This document shows positions 45,955 through 54,082 of a stretch of 64,000 nucleotides of DNA, piece after piece. Positions within the stretch are counted from its first letter, which is position 1, and each line of letters opens with the position of its first letter. A program made the position numbers and the translations under genes. The notes under the pieces were generated by a model. That model searched no databases and was not told the DNA's origin. It worked only from the letters and a program-made list of their open reading frames with translations. This DNA comes from Mangrovihabitans endophyticus (GTDB lineage: Bacteria; Actinomycetota; Actinomycetes; Mycobacteriales; Micromonosporaceae), in contig NZ_BMMX01000001.1 of assembly GCF_014646155.1 (NCBI RefSeq), forward strand, positions 917,720 to 981,719, given 5' to 3'.

Positions 45955-46736
45955 ATCAATCCTGGTCCCTCATCCTCGGTGTCTCCAGCGGCTTCGGCCG
46001 GGCCACCGCCCGCGAGATGGCCCGGCGCGGAGCCAACGTGATCGGTGTCCACTTCGACACCGCCGACGGCGCCGAGGAGGCGCAGAAGCTCGCCGAGGAG
46101 ATCCGCGACACCGGCGTGCAGGCGCACTTCTTCAACCTCAACGCGGCCTCGGCGAGCACCCGCGTCGAAGTGGTCGCCCGCACCGGTGAGCTGACCGGCG
46201 ACCGGGGCGTCCGGGTGCTGCTGCACTCGCTGGCGTTCGGCACGCTGCTGCCGTTCGTCGCCACCCCGCAATCCCCGGAGGTGGTGACCGCCCGGCAGAT
46301 GGCGATGACCGTCGACGTGATGGCGCACAGCCTCGTCTACTGGGTTCAGGACCTGCACGCCGCCGGGTTGCTGCCCCGTGGCGCCAAGGTCTTCTCGATG
46401 ACGAGTGCGGGCAGCAGCCACGCACTCGGCTCGTACGGGCCCGTGTCGGCGGCGAAGGCGGCCCTGGAGGCGCACACCCGTCAACTCGCCGTGGAACTCG
46501 CGCCGCAGGGCGTCGCGGTGAACGCGCTGCGCGCCGGCACCACGCTCACCCCCGCTCTGCAGAAGATCCCCGGCAGTGCCGCCTACGCCGACGCCTGCCG
46601 AGCCCGCAACCCCCATCGGCGCCTCACCGAACCCGAGGACGTGGCCGAGATGATCGGCTTGTTCGCCGGCACCGATTCGTCGTGGATGACCGGCAACGTG
46701 ATCGGCGTCGACGGCGGCGAACTGATCAGTGCCTGA
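45948..46736 (+). CDS. FabI-type enoyl-ACP reductase-like SDR
   Basis: 262 aa, overlapping the previous gene by 7 bp. The GVSSGFGRATA nucleotide loop, LLHSLAFG, TVDVMAHSLVYWVQDL and especially Tyr163-x6-Lys170 (SYGPVSAAKAAL) are the FabI signature rather than the Y-x3-K of ketoreductases. It ends GNVIGVDGGELIS. It should reduce a 2-enoyl-ACP with NAD(P)H. A close SDR reduction of another C=C or a quinone-like group is an alternative. In the PKS operon it suggests at least one saturated extension unit. Confidence 0.85.
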   Translation: MLNQSWSLILGVSSGFGRATAREMARRGANVIGVHFDTADGAEEAQKLAEEIRDTGVQAHFFNLNAASASTRVEVVARTGELTGDRGVRVLLHSLAFGTLLPFVATPQSPEVVTARQMAMTVDVMAHSLVYWVQDLHAAGLLPRGAKVFSMTSAGSSHALGSYGPVSAAKAALEAHTRQLAVELAPQGVAVNALRAGTTLTPALQKIPGSAAYADACRARNPHRRLTEPEDVAEMIGLFAGTDSSWMTGNVIGVDGGELISA

Positions 46737-46776
46737 CATTCCGCATTCCCGCATCCGAGAAGAAAGAGGAACTCCC

Positions 46777-47037
46777 ATGTCTCAGACGTCACCGTCGGTA
46801 GACCGCGAAGAGCTGCGCGCCCTGGTCGCCGACGCCCTGGAGCTGCCCGTCGAGGAGGTCGCCGACGACGCGAGCTTCCCCGACGACCTGGAGGTCGACT
46901 CGCTGACCGCGCTGGAAGTGGCGGTGCGTATCGAGAAGCGCTACGGCGTCAAGTTCGCCGAGGACGAGCTGAAGCGCCTCACGTCGGTGGACGCCGCGCA
47001 CGCCCTGGTGGACGCGCGCGTCGCGGCCCAGGTCTGA
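46777..47037 (+). CDS. Acyl carrier protein
   Basis: 86 aa, ATG at 46777 with AAAGAGGA upstream. Phosphopantetheine site Ser42 in LEVDSLTALEVAVRIEKRYG, with acidic helix II as usual for type II ACPs. It carries the growing chain for the two KS systems. A 13-bp-arm hairpin immediately follows, before fabG; such a structure may protect the ACP message and give extra ACP over downstream enzymes. Confidence 0.93.
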   Translation: MSQTSPSVDREELRALVADALELPVEEVADDASFPDDLEVDSLTALEVAVRIEKRYGVKFAEDELKRLTSVDAAHALVDARVAAQV

Positions 47038-47045
47038 ACCGGACA

Positions 47046-47072
47046 CGCCGGGTCCCGGTCCGGGACCCGGCG
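47046..47072 (+). terminator. Strong hairpin between ACP and fabG
   Basis: Perfect inverted repeat: 13-bp arms (CGCCGGGTCCCGG and its complement) around a single base, all G/C rich. No T tract follows, and the fabG ribosome site begins 5 bp later. It may be a partial terminator or an mRNA processing/stability element that raises ACP levels. Confidence 0.65.
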
Positions 47073-47089
47073 GATCGGAAAGGTGAGTC

Positions 47090-47836
47090 ATGGCAACGAG
47101 TGTTCGCCCGGTCGCCATCGTGTCCGGCGGCTCCCGCGGGATCGGGCGCGCGGTGGTGCACCGTCTGGCCCGCGACGGCCTGGACGTGGCGTTCTGCTAT
47201 CGCGCCGACCGCGATGCCGCCGCGCGGGTGGTCAAGGAGGCCGACGAGTTCGGCGGGCGCACCCTGGCCCGGCAGGTCGACGTCGCGGACGCGGCGCAGG
47301 TCCGGGACTTCGTCACCGCGGCGGAGGACGCCCTGGGGCCGGTGCGTGCCGTGGTCACCTCCGCCGGCATCACCCGGGACAAGCCGCTGGCGGTGATGGA
47401 CGACGCGGACTGGCACGCGGTGCTGGACACCAACCTGACCGGCGTCTACCACCTGTGCCGCGCGGCGATCCTCTCGCTCATCCGGCAGCGTGGCGGATGC
47501 GTGGTCACCATGGCCTCGATCGCCGGGGTGCACGGCAGCGCCACGCAGAGCAACTACTCCGCGTCCAAGGCCGGAATCCTCGGCTTCACCAAGGCGCTCG
47601 CCAAGGAGTACGGCCGGTACGGCGTGCGCGCGAACGCGGTGGCGCCGGGGCTGATCGACACGGACATGACCGGGGCCATGTCGGACAAGGCCCGCCAGCA
47701 GATCCTGTCCCGGGTGCCGCTGGCCCGGTTCGGCACCGCGGCGGAGGTCGCCGCGCTGGTGTCGTTCCTGATCTCCGACGACGCGCGGTATCTCACCGGC
47801 CAGGTCGTGGGCCTCGACGGCGGACTGGTGGTCTGA
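47090..47836 (+). CDS. FabG-like 3-ketoacyl-ACP reductase
   Basis: 248 aa. SDR motifs: SGGSRGIGRAVV, TSAGIT (variant of NNAG), Ser143 (MASIAGVHG), Tyr156-x3-Lys160 (YSASK), VAPGLIDTDMT, and GQVVGLDGGLVV. These are the FabG pattern with NADPH. It should reduce the beta-keto group formed by the KS subunits. AAAGGTGAG lies upstream of ATG at 47090. The following hydrolase starts directly after its stop. Confidence 0.92.
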   Translation: MATSVRPVAIVSGGSRGIGRAVVHRLARDGLDVAFCYRADRDAAARVVKEADEFGGRTLARQVDVADAAQVRDFVTAAEDALGPVRAVVTSAGITRDKPLAVMDDADWHAVLDTNLTGVYHLCRAAILSLIRQRGGCVVTMASIAGVHGSATQSNYSASKAGILGFTKALAKEYGRYGVRANAVAPGLIDTDMTGAMSDKARQQILSRVPLARFGTAAEVAALVSFLISDDARYLTGQVVGLDGGLVV

Positions 47837-48721
47837 GTGGGCGCCCTGCTTTCCACGGTGACCGCGCCGGTCACCGGATTCCGGCTGGCGTACGCCTCCT
47901 GCCATCCGCCGCGCCGACCCGTGCGGGAGCCCACCCGGCCCGGCTTCGCCGTCGAGAAGGTCCGCATCCCGGCCGCCGGCCGGGTGCTGGCCGGGTGGGT
48001 CGCCGCTGCGGACCCGCAGCGGTGGGTGGTCCTCGGGCACGGCCTGGGCCTGGACAAGTCGCACAGCGTCCGGCACGCCCGGTTCCTGCACGATGCCGGC
48101 TACTCGGTGCTGATGTTCGACTTCCGCAACCACGGCGCGAGCTTTCGCGACAAGTCGCTGACCGGCTTCAACAAGCGGTTCATGCACGACGTGGTGGCCG
48201 CGGTGCGCTGGCTGCGCGCACACCGCGCGGTGCCCGGCACCAGGGTCGCGCTCTACGGGTTCTCGCTGGCCACGTTCGCCATGCTGCACGCCGTTCCCGA
48301 GCTGCCCGGTGAGGTCGACGCGGTGATCTGCGACAGCGGCCCCAGCGACCACCCCGCCGAGACCGTCGCCAACCTGGTGTCCGCGGGGATCCTGCCGGTG
48401 CCCCGGACGCCGGCGACCGGGATCGGCCGTCGTCTCCTCGGCGCCTCCTACCGGCGGTGCAGCAGCGTGCTCATGGGATGGCCGTCGGCCTGGCCGCCGC
48501 GCGAAAGCATCCCCCTGTTGCTGCTCACCGGCGACGGCGACCGGCTCATCCCGCCGTCCGCGGTGCACGGGGTCGCACACGCCTGCCCGCGGGCGGAAAT
48601 CGCCGTGTTCCCCGGCGCCGGCCACATGCGACCGATGGCCAGCGATCCGGCGCGGTACGTCAGCACCGTCCTGGAGTTCGCCGGCCGGATCGTCGGCACC
48701 CCCGAACGGGCGCGCCGATGA
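47837..48721 (+). CDS. Alpha/beta hydrolase (thioesterase-like)
   Basis: 294 aa from GTG at 47837, directly after the fabG stop. Fold marks: WVVLGHGLGLDKSHS (oxyanion), MFDFRNHGASF, nucleophile Ser143 in LYGFSLATF (GxSxA), Asp in TGDGDRLIPP and His in FPGAGHM. Serine hydrolases of this group in PKS clusters release chains or hydrolyse acyl-ACP/CoA. An alternative is a tailoring esterase. Its gene overlaps the next one by 4 bp. No signal peptide, so cytoplasmic. Confidence 0.82.
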   Translation: MGALLSTVTAPVTGFRLAYASCHPPRRPVREPTRPGFAVEKVRIPAAGRVLAGWVAAADPQRWVVLGHGLGLDKSHSVRHARFLHDAGYSVLMFDFRNHGASFRDKSLTGFNKRFMHDVVAAVRWLRAHRAVPGTRVALYGFSLATFAMLHAVPELPGEVDAVICDSGPSDHPAETVANLVSAGILPVPRTPATGIGRRLLGASYRRCSSVLMGWPSAWPPRESIPLLLLTGDGDRLIPPSAVHGVAHACPRAEIAVFPGAGHMRPMASDPARYVSTVLEFAGRIVGTPERARR

Positions 48722-49755
48722 GACTCGGACTGAACATCGGATACCTCGGCCCGCACGGTAGCTGGCCGTCACCCGAGGCCGCGATCGAGGTGGTGCGGGA
48801 GGCCGAACGGCTCGGCTACGCCATGCTCTGGACGGCGGAGGCGTTCAGCTCCGACGCCGTCTCGATGCTGGGCTGGCTGGCCGCGCGGACCGACCGGATC
48901 GCGCTGGGCACCGCGGCGATGCAGATCCCCGGCCGCAGCCCGGCCCTGACCGCGATGACCGCGGCGACCCTGGACCTGCTCTCCGGTGGCCGGTTCCACC
49001 TCGGGCTCGGCGTTTCCAGCCGGCAGGTCGCGCAGGACTGGCATGGCGTCGCGTTCGATCACCCGCTGGCCCGCACCCGCGAATACGTCGGTCTTGTCCG
49101 CCAGGCGCTGCACCGCCGCCCGCTGGCGCATGACGGCCGGCACTACCCGATCACCCCCGGGGCCACGCTGCGGCTGGACATGCGTCCGCTGCGCCGCGCC
49201 GTGCCGATCTATCTGGCCGCGGTCGGCCCCCGCAACATCGACCTCGCCGGGGAGATCGCCGACGGCTGGCTGGCGGTCTTCCTCGCTCCCGAGGGCGCGG
49301 CCGACCAGATGGCCGCGGTGCGTTCCGGACTGCAGCGGTCGGGGCGCGATCCGGCCGCATTCGATGTGGCGGTCACCGCCGCCGTCGCGGTGGGCGACCG
49401 GATCGAGGACTGCGCCGACCGGGTGCGCCTGTACACCATGCGCTACCTCGCGGCGATGGGCGACTACTACAGCCGGCACGCGGCCCGGATCGGATACGCG
49501 GAGGCGGTCCGCGCCGTCCGCCGTGACTACCAGGCCGGTGATCTGCGGGCGGCCGCGGCCGCGGTGCCGATGCCCCTGCTGGAGAACACCAGCCTGCTCG
49601 GCCCGGTGCCGGCGATCGCCGAGCGATTGCGGGCGTACGCCGATGTGGGTGTCCGGACCCTGTCGGTGCTGGTGCCGCGCGGCGACGCGGACCGTGCCAT
49701 ACCCGCGCTGCGCGCGGTGGCCGAGGCGCTCGACAAGTCCGGAGTGGGGGAGTGA
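48718..49755 (+). CDS. LLM-class (probably F420-dependent) oxidoreductase
   Basis: 345 aa, ATG overlapping the hydrolase stop. Luciferase-like TIM barrel: RLGLNIGYLGPHGSWPSPEA.., GYAMLWTAEAFSSDAVSML, ALGTAAMQIPGRSPALTAMTAATLDLLSGGRFHLGLG. Such proteins in actinobacteria mostly use F420, others FMN. The reaction could be a reduction or oxygenation of the polyketide or the aromatic part. Regulation is with the operon. The C-terminal helical insert (YYSRHAARIGYAEAV) is typical. Confidence 0.88.
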   Translation: MRLGLNIGYLGPHGSWPSPEAAIEVVREAERLGYAMLWTAEAFSSDAVSMLGWLAARTDRIALGTAAMQIPGRSPALTAMTAATLDLLSGGRFHLGLGVSSRQVAQDWHGVAFDHPLARTREYVGLVRQALHRRPLAHDGRHYPITPGATLRLDMRPLRRAVPIYLAAVGPRNIDLAGEIADGWLAVFLAPEGAADQMAAVRSGLQRSGRDPAAFDVAVTAAVAVGDRIEDCADRVRLYTMRYLAAMGDYYSRHAARIGYAEAVRAVRRDYQAGDLRAAAAAVPMPLLENTSLLGPVPAIAERLRAYADVGVRTLSVLVPRGDADRAIPALRAVAEALDKSGVGE

Positions 49756-50930
49756 TGGACTTCGACGCCATAGTGGTCGGGGCCCGCTGCGCGGGTGCGC
49801 CCACGGCGATGCTGCTCGCCTCGGCGGGTTACCGGGTGCTGATGCTGGAACGGGCCACCTTTCCCCGGGACACGCTGTCCACTTTATACATTCACCGGCC
49901 GGGCATCGATCTGCTGCGGCGCTGGGGCGTGCTGGACCGCGTCGCGGGCACCGGCTGCCCGCCGATCACGCAGGCGGTGCACCAACTCGGCGATGTCCGC
50001 ATCGAAGGTCCCTCGCCGCTGGCCTACGCGCCGCGCCGCATCCTGCTGGACGCCATCCTCGCCGATGCGGCCGTGGCCGCCGGCGTCGAGTTCCGGCCCG
50101 GCTGCACGGTGCAGGAGGTCCTGTTCTCCGAGGGATCGGCGACCGGCGTCCGGTTCCGGGCGGGCGGCGCGACGGTCACCGCGTCGGCGCCGCTGATCAT
50201 CGGCGCGGACGGCATGCGGTCGCGGGTGGCAGCCTGCGTCGGTGCCGAGACGCAGACCGAGGTCGCGCCGCTGACCTGCGTCTATTTCACCTTCTTCGCC
50301 GAGGTGCCGGCCGGGTTCGAGGCGTACGGCACCACCGGTCGCTGGGCCGGATCGGTGCCCACCAACGACGGCCTGACACTGGCCGCGACCTACTTCCCGC
50401 AAGACGAGTTCCGGGCGATCCGCTCCGATCTCCGGGCGGCGTACCGCGACTGCCTGCGGACCGTGGCGCCGGACCTGCATGAGCGGATCTCGGCGGGCCG
50501 GCCGGCCGACGACCGGCTCTACGGCTCGGCCGACCAGCGCAACTTCCTGCGCCGGGCGAGTGGTCCGGGCTGGGCGCTGGTCGGCGACGCCGGGCACCAC
50601 AAGGACTCGATCACCGCACGCGGCATCACCGATGCGTTCTTGCAGGCCCAGGCGCTCGTTGACGCGCTGAGCGACGGCCTGCGGGACGGGACGCGCCGGC
50701 AGCGCGCGCTCGACACGTACGCCAAACGGCGCGACGCACTCGTCCTGGAGCCCTATCGGGACACCTTGACCGTCGCCGGTCTGCGCCCGCTTGCGCGGAT
50801 CCGGCAGATGCGGGCGATCGCCGCCGACCCCGCCCGGATCGAACGGTTCTTCGCCGCGGCGGCCGGGGTGGCCGGCGACCCGGAACCGCAGGCCGCTGTG
50901 CGGCCGAGGATCGCGTCGGCCGCCGGCTGA
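49755..50930 (+). CDS. FAD-dependent monooxygenase/reductase (geranylgeranyl reductase-like)
   Basis: 391 aa. ATG at 49755 is favoured over the GTG at 49752, as GGGGGAG lies just upstream. FAD motifs: AIVVGARCAGAPTAMLLASAG (GxGxxG variant GARCAG), DG motif LIIGADGMRSRVA, and GDAGHHKDSITARGITDAF, which is typical of a set of flavin hydroxylases related to geranylgeranyl reductases and halogenases. It lacks the halogenase WxWxIP motif. A hydroxylation of the product is the simplest role. It is the last gene of the rightward biosynthetic operon. Confidence 0.85.
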   Translation: MDFDAIVVGARCAGAPTAMLLASAGYRVLMLERATFPRDTLSTLYIHRPGIDLLRRWGVLDRVAGTGCPPITQAVHQLGDVRIEGPSPLAYAPRRILLDAILADAAVAAGVEFRPGCTVQEVLFSEGSATGVRFRAGGATVTASAPLIIGADGMRSRVAACVGAETQTEVAPLTCVYFTFFAEVPAGFEAYGTTGRWAGSVPTNDGLTLAATYFPQDEFRAIRSDLRAAYRDCLRTVAPDLHERISAGRPADDRLYGSADQRNFLRRASGPGWALVGDAGHHKDSITARGITDAFLQAQALVDALSDGLRDGTRRQRALDTYAKRRDALVLEPYRDTLTVAGLRPLARIRQMRAIAADPARIERFFAAAAGVAGDPEPQAAVRPRIASAAG

Positions 50931-50941
50931 GCGCCGAGCGG

Positions 50942-51358
50942 TCAGAGGTCCATCAGTTCGGGCTTGTCGGCCAGGCTGCGGAACCGCTGCGCGGGGTCCG
51001 CGATCAGGCGCCGCCGGCTGAGGTCGAGCAGACCGCCCACGCCGATCACCTCGGCCACCAACTCGTCGGCGGGGGTGCGGAAGGACTGTTCGGTCCGGAA
51101 GGACTTGCCCGAGCCCCAGACGAACCGGCAGCTCACGCGCACGTGGTCGCCCGCCAGCAACTCCTTGTGGAATCGGACGGTGGTCTCCAGGTTCACCGGC
51201 CCCACGCCACCGGCCAGCAACTCGGACTGGCGCAAGCCCGCCGCGCGCAGCAGCTCCCATCGCGCGTGCTCGGCGTACTGCATGTAGACGATGGTGTTCA
51301 GGTGTCCCATCCGGTCCGTCTCATAGGCGCGGACGGTGAAGTCGACGGTGAAGGTCAT
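50942..51358 (-). CDS. 4HBT-family acyl-CoA/acyl-ACP thioesterase
   Basis: 138 aa from ATG at 51358. Hot-dog fold marks: VRAYETDRMGHLNTIVYMQYAEHARWELL (catalytic Asp near residue 15), then VNLETTVRFHKELLAGDHVRV. The 4-hydroxybenzoyl-CoA thioesterase group includes editing or release thioesterases in PKS clusters. It overlaps the LAL regulator stop by 4 bp, on the opposite strand to the PKS operon, so it is expressed with the regulator. Confidence 0.87.
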   Translation of the reverse strand: MTFTVDFTVRAYETDRMGHLNTIVYMQYAEHARWELLRAAGLRQSELLAGGVGPVNLETTVRFHKELLAGDHVRVSCRFVWGSGKSFRTEQSFRTPADELVAEVIGVGGLLDLSRRRLIADPAQRFRSLADKPELMDL

Positions 51359-53877
51359 CGGCGATCTGCTCCCCGAGATGAATGGCGGGTCACGTGGCGG
51401 GCGAGTTCGACGCGGGAGCTGACCCGGAACTTCCGGAACAACGCCCGCAGGTGATAGTTCACGGTGTGCGGTGAGAGCGAGACCTGGCGGGCCACCTGCC
51501 CGTTGGTGAGTCCCTCGCTCACCAGCCGCATGATCAGGCGCTCGGTGTCGCTCAGCCGGAGCCACATCTGGGCGGCCGGCTCGGCGACCCGGTCCGGCGC
51601 GGGCGCGGCGGACTGCGTCATCGCCCGGACCCGGGCGGCGTCGGTGCGGGCGCCCACATGCTCGAAGCGGGAGGCGGCCTCCCGCAGGGGCTCGGTGACC
51701 TCGCGGTCGCTCGGGCCGTGGTCCGTCATCGCGAGCCGGCCCAGGTCCTCGTACGCCAGGGCGATCGCCCACGGATCGTGGTGGCTCCCGGCCGCGGAGC
51801 GCAGCGCCGACGGGTCCCGATCGAGCAGCCCCCGCGCATGCACCGCGGACACCCGCACGGCGTCGAACTGGGGGTTCTGTGCGGAGAGCTTCTCCGCGCC
51901 GGCCGCCACACTGGTGGCCAGGGCGACATTGTTGTCCGCCAGCGCCAAGCGCACCAGCCACGCCGCCGCGGCGGGCTCCTCCAGGAACAGCGACCGGCGT
52001 GAGAGCAGGTCGGCGAGGCGGGACAGAAGCAGGTCCAGCGCCCGATGCTCGCCGACACGCGCGACCGCCACCCCGAATTCACACCAGGCCACCCGCGCCG
52101 ACGGGAAGGCGATCAGGCCGCTACCACCGGCCCGGCATCGCCAGACGTAGTCCGCCGCCGCGGTCACCTCACCGAGCCGCAGCGCGACCAGGGCCAGCAC
52201 CGCCTGCGCATGCGGCGTGATCCAGCCGCCGGGCGAACTCGCCGCGAGGGCGAGCCCGGCTTGCGCCTTCTCGTACGCCTCGCCGGTGCGGCCCGCCTGC
52301 AGCAGGATCCGGGCGTGGACCACCAGCGGCGGCGCCTGATGCCCGGCCAGCGCGTTCCGGGCGACATCGGTGCGGACCTCGTCGACGAGCCGGTTGGCGT
52401 CGGCGAAACGGCCGATCTCGGCGAGCTTGGCGGCCAGCGCCAGCCGGGGGTAGGGCCGCCAGTCGGCGGGCACCGGGCCGGCGCACGCGCGCACCGCGGC
52501 CCGGCCCCAGCGCAACCCCTCGGCAAGCTCCCCGGCGGCCCAGCTGAGATTGGACAGCACGCACAGCGCGGCGAGCACGTCGGCGTCGGCATGTCCGCTC
52601 GGATGTGCGGCGACCACGGCACGGGCGGCTGCCCGCACCGCGGCCTCGTCCTCACCGAACAGCCCGACGATCTGCTGCACGCTCACGCCCGCCGGGTCGG
52701 TCGCGCTCAGGCCCGGTGTTGCTCCGGCGGGCGTCCCGGACAGCGAACACGCCACCGCCGCGACGGCGAGCCGGTGCCGCAACTCCTCGGCCACGGTGCT
52801 GGGCAACAGCCCCGGCACGGTCGCGGTGTCCAGAAGCAATGCGGGCATCACCGCCGCGGCTCCGGCCGGGGATGCCGCAGGCGCCGGAGGCGACATGCCG
52901 GTGGTCTGCCCCCGCAGCGCGTGCCGCACCGACGAGGGGACGTGCTCCGCGAGCGCCCGGCGGACCACCGGGTGGGCGAACGTGGTCTGATCGCCCGCGG
53001 AGCGCAACAGGCCGGCCGCGGTGACCTCGGTGACCGCGGGCAGCAACCGCGCCGCCGTCTCGCCCTGCAGATGAGCGACGGTCTCGACGTTGAAGGTGTC
53101 GCCGACCGTCGTCGCCGCGATCTGCAGCAGATGCTGCGCCTGGGGAGTGAGCACACCGAACCAGTAGCGCACCACGTCATGCACCCGGCTCGGCAGCCTG
53201 TCGGCCACCAGGTGCACACGACCGTCGCGCGTCGCCAGCAGCCGTTCCTCGTGGAGTCCGTCGACCAGTTCGGTGAGCAGCAGCGGATTGCCGGCGGCGG
53301 TGGCGGTCAGGCTGAGCAGGTCGGCCATCGGCTCGGCGCCGAGCCGGTCGCGCACCAGGCGGACCACCGCCTCCGGCGGCATCGGATCGAGGGAGACACG
53401 ACCCAGCACGGCCGTGCGGGCCAGCAGACGGCGCACGGGGGGCCGGATCTCTCCGGTGGGCACGGTCAGCACCCAGACCACCGGCCCGGCGGCGGTGTGC
53501 TGGCGAAGACGCGGGAGTTCCTGCCCGACGGCGCCGGCCAGGTGAAGGTCGTCGACCGTGACGAGCAGCCGTCCCGGAGGTAGCCGGTGCGCCTCCGCAT
53601 CCTCGATGACCAGCCCGGCGCTGCCGTCGGAGCGGTCCAGGACGGCGAAACCGTGCTGGCGCGCCACGTCCACGGTGTCCCGCAGCATCGCCGTGCGTCC
53701 ACCGCCCGGAGGTGCCTCGATGAGCAACACCCCGCCCTGACGGTGGTCGACCGCCCATGTCAGCGCGGCGCGCAGCCGGGCCCGTTCCCGTTCCCGGCCC
53801 AGTAACTCTCCTGCTCGCAAGTCGGCCCCCAGAAATGCGGCGACATGAGATGCGCATCTCGCACGCGAATGTGGCAC
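51355..53877 (-). CDS. LuxR-family LAL regulator
   Basis: 840 aa from GTG at 53877; no ribosome site is seen there, and a TTG at 53820 preceded by GGGGG is a possible true start. N-terminal AAA/NACHT-like ATPase: LLGRERERARLRAAL, Walker A IEAPPGGGRTAM with Arg61 in place of the usual Lys, and Walker B LLVTVDDLHLAG. A long helical middle follows, then the LuxR helix-turn-helix (LSDTERLIMRLVSEGLTNGQVARQVSLSPHTV: key residues only) near residues 775-835. LAL proteins activate biosynthetic clusters, so it probably controls the PKS. It is transcribed towards the operon end with the thioesterase gene. Confidence 0.85.
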   Translation of the reverse strand: MPHSRARCASHVAAFLGADLRAGELLGRERERARLRAALTWAVDHRQGGVLLIEAPPGGGRTAMLRDTVDVARQHGFAVLDRSDGSAGLVIEDAEAHRLPPGRLLVTVDDLHLAGAVGQELPRLRQHTAAGPVVWVLTVPTGEIRPPVRRLLARTAVLGRVSLDPMPPEAVVRLVRDRLGAEPMADLLSLTATAAGNPLLLTELVDGLHEERLLATRDGRVHLVADRLPSRVHDVVRYWFGVLTPQAQHLLQIAATTVGDTFNVETVAHLQGETAARLLPAVTEVTAAGLLRSAGDQTTFAHPVVRRALAEHVPSSVRHALRGQTTGMSPPAPAASPAGAAAVMPALLLDTATVPGLLPSTVAEELRHRLAVAAVACSLSGTPAGATPGLSATDPAGVSVQQIVGLFGEDEAAVRAAARAVVAAHPSGHADADVLAALCVLSNLSWAAGELAEGLRWGRAAVRACAGPVPADWRPYPRLALAAKLAEIGRFADANRLVDEVRTDVARNALAGHQAPPLVVHARILLQAGRTGEAYEKAQAGLALAASSPGGWITPHAQAVLALVALRLGEVTAAADYVWRCRAGGSGLIAFPSARVAWCEFGVAVARVGEHRALDLLLSRLADLLSRRSLFLEEPAAAAWLVRLALADNNVALATSVAAGAEKLSAQNPQFDAVRVSAVHARGLLDRDPSALRSAAGSHHDPWAIALAYEDLGRLAMTDHGPSDREVTEPLREAASRFEHVGARTDAARVRAMTQSAAPAPDRVAEPAAQMWLRLSDTERLIMRLVSEGLTNGQVARQVSLSPHTVNYHLRALFRKFRVSSRVELARHVTRHSSRGADRR
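53847..53860. promoter_or_regulatory. Palindrome GAGATGCGCATCTC
   Basis: A perfect 14-bp palindrome. It lies within the first codons if the LAL regulator starts at 53877, or 27 bp upstream if it starts at TTG 53820. Position and symmetry suit an operator, which in turn supports the shorter protein. Confidence 0.5.
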
Positions 53878-54082
53878 CCCGAGGCTGTCGCTCGAGTCCG
53901 GAGTGAAAGATTAGTCGGGGACCGGCTCAAAAATGGTCGTACGGTCGGATCGTCGACTGCCTATTGTCAGTGTTAAGGCGCTATTCGCCACGAAGTGTCG
54001 TTCCTGATGGCGGGATCACATGATCCTGATAGGACGGTTTGGCATTCGAATCTGGAACCATTCAAATGGCGTGCCCGAAATC
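53878..54082. other. Intergenic region with lower GC, 205 bp
   Basis: AT-richer than the coding sequence. It includes the inverted repeat GGATCA-ca-TGATCC (54013-54026). It is upstream of the LAL gene (leftward) and downstream of the TetR gene. No gene was recognised. Confidence 0.5.

Noticed and set aside
46979..48772. 597-codon minus-strand frame under ACP, fabG and hydrolase
   Set aside because: It opposes three well-supported genes and has no family resemblance.
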